Shown here piece after piece: positions 63,303 through 64,000 of a DNA stretch of 64,000 nt. The stretch is taken from contig NZ_JAIBLJ010000013.1 in assembly GCF_020179385.1 (NCBI RefSeq), forward strand, positions 1 to 64,000. The letters are read 5' to 3'. The stretch comes from Alkalihalobacillus sp. YIM B00296 (GTDB lineage Bacteria; Bacillota; Bacilli; Bacillales; Fictibacillaceae). Each line of letters starts with the position of its first letter. The stretch's first letter is position 1. The notes below the pieces were generated by a model. It saw only the letters and a program-made list of their open reading frames with translations, had not been told where the DNA came from and did not search any database. Made by a program: the position numbers and the translations under genes.

Positions 63303-64000
63303 ATGTATTTAACTAAGAAAACTGCCGATGAACTTCGAAGTAAAGATGCCAAATATGTTTGGCATGCAATGAAAGGATACACGAATGAATCTACTTCGTT
63401 GATCGTAGATAGCGCGGAAGGCGCATGGATAAAAGATGTACACGGTAAAGAATATTTGGATGGGATGTCAGGACTTTGGTGTGTAAATATAGGATATGGC
63501 CGTGAAGAACTCGCCCGTGCTGCTTATGATCAACTCACCAAGCTTTCTTACTTTCCGTTATCGCATGGTCATAACCCTTCTATTTTGCTAGCCGAAAAAC
63601 TGAACGAATACTTGGATGATGATTATGTTTTCTTTTTTTCCAACAGTGGGTCCGAAGCCAATGAAACAGCATTTAAAATAGCAAGACAATATCACCACCA
63701 AAGAGGCGACGTAAACCGTTATAAGTTTATCTCCCGTTATAGAGCCTATCACGGAAATACGATGGGAGCACTTGCTGCTACTGGACAAGCGCAAAGAAAG
63801 TATAAATATGAACCTTTAGGATCTGGCTTTATACATGTAGCCCCTCCTGATTTATATCGTAATCCTGAAGATAGGGAGACGTTAGCCAGTGCAGAGGCAA
63901 TAGATCAAGTCATGAAATGGGAATTAAGTGAAACGATCGCTGGAGTCATCATGGAACCCATTATTACTGGTGGTGGAGTACTTATCCCTCCAGAAAATTA
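63303..64000 (+). CDS. Class III aminotransferase, omega-amino acid:pyruvate type (3' end outside window)
   Basis: The frame opens at ATG 63303 behind AGGGGGG and stays open to the window end (about 232 residues). PLP fold type I: WIKDVHGKEYLDGMSGLWCVNIGYGREELA (N-terminal strand), SYFPLSHGHNPSILLAEKL, FFFSNSGSEANETAFKIARQYH, SRYRAYHGNTMGALAATGQ, GVIMEPIITGGGVLIPP. The PLP-binding lysine lies beyond the window. Most like beta-alanine/omega-amino acid:pyruvate transaminases (BauA-type). 22 nt after the dehydrogenase. Confidence 0.88.
   Translation, partial: MYLTKKTADELRSKDAKYVWHAMKGYTNESTSLIVDSAEGAWIKDVHGKEYLDGMSGLWCVNIGYGREELARAAYDQLTKLSYFPLSHGHNPSILLAEKLNEYLDDDYVFFFSNSGSEANETAFKIARQYHHQRGDVNRYKFISRYRAYHGNTMGALAATGQAQRKYKYEPLGSGFIHVAPPDLYRNPEDRETLASAEAIDQVMKWELSETIAGVIMEPIITGGGVLIPPEN

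Overview
The window reads as chromosome from a member of the Bacillaceae (Bacillota). The evidence is low G+C, strong AAGGAGG-type ribosome binding sites, many TTG and GTG starts, SigA-type promoters, a near-perfect CcpA cre site, and gene families typical of Bacillus relatives (GntR/FCD, PucR, RNase J, HelD, DinB, DUF1259). No rRNA, tRNA or CRISPR was seen. The species cannot be named from this window.

Layout. 1-2.4 kb: a methyltransferase end, an acetyltransferase remnant, a DinB protein and a hypothetical gene. 2.4-10.9 kb: a complete malonate island, with the MadLM transporter, a divergent GntR regulator and the biotin-independent malonate decarboxylase operon mdcH-A-B-C-DE-G, whose beta and gamma subunits are fused. 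11-12 kb: a P1 (DmpA-type) peptidase. 12.4-23.1 kb: a glucarate/galactarate island (GntR regulator, KdgD, semialdehyde dehydrogenase, tripartite TctCBA transporter, GudD, an Ldh-family dehydrogenase, GarD), which takes aldarates to 2-oxoglutarate. 23.1-42.4 kb: accessory DNA with single-gene units (methyltransferase, AraC, RibD-like reductase, DJ-1/PfpI, DUF402), a PucR-symporter-two amidohydrolase cluster, two LysR-divergent pairs (OYE, AEC transporter) and many broken genes. 42.9-47.7 kb: a tidier block on the minus strand: release factor 3, RNase J, an unannotated 59-residue double CxxCxGxG protein, a methyltransferase and a small HTH protein. 47.8-58.9 kb: decayed DNA with a HelD pseudogene, a frameshifted flavoprotein, an ORF-less group II intron, a carbamoyltransferase with one in-frame stop, a GrpB pseudogene, a transposase remnant and small enzymes. 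59-64 kb: a probable beta-alanine catabolic locus: LysR, AGCS symporter, methylmalonate/malonate-semialdehyde dehydrogenase, and a class III aminotransferase that runs off the window.

The strongest unexplained signal is a dispersed non-coding module, about 19 copies, found only in the accessory parts (one near 1.27 kb, the rest 23.5-58.4 kb). It has a loosely conserved entry (TTCCANAATMGGGC-like) and often a hairpin whose stem sequence differs from copy to copy while base pairing is kept. In four copies a second part with -35/-10-like elements 17 nt apart precedes the next plus-strand gene. It looks like a portable terminator-promoter spacer around single-gene cassettes; one copy sits at the broken end of a transposase gene.

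The catabolic islands carry coherent regulatory signals: TTGTCGACAA-type dyads at the malonate promoters, TGTC-N-GACA dyads at the aldarate regulator, two copies of one LysR-type promoter block at the beta-alanine locus, and a cre site. Malonate and beta-alanine both end in acetyl-CoA, and aldarates end in 2-oxoglutarate, so these islands feed the citric acid cycle. Families are assigned from motif recognition only. Some frameshifts could be assembly errors.
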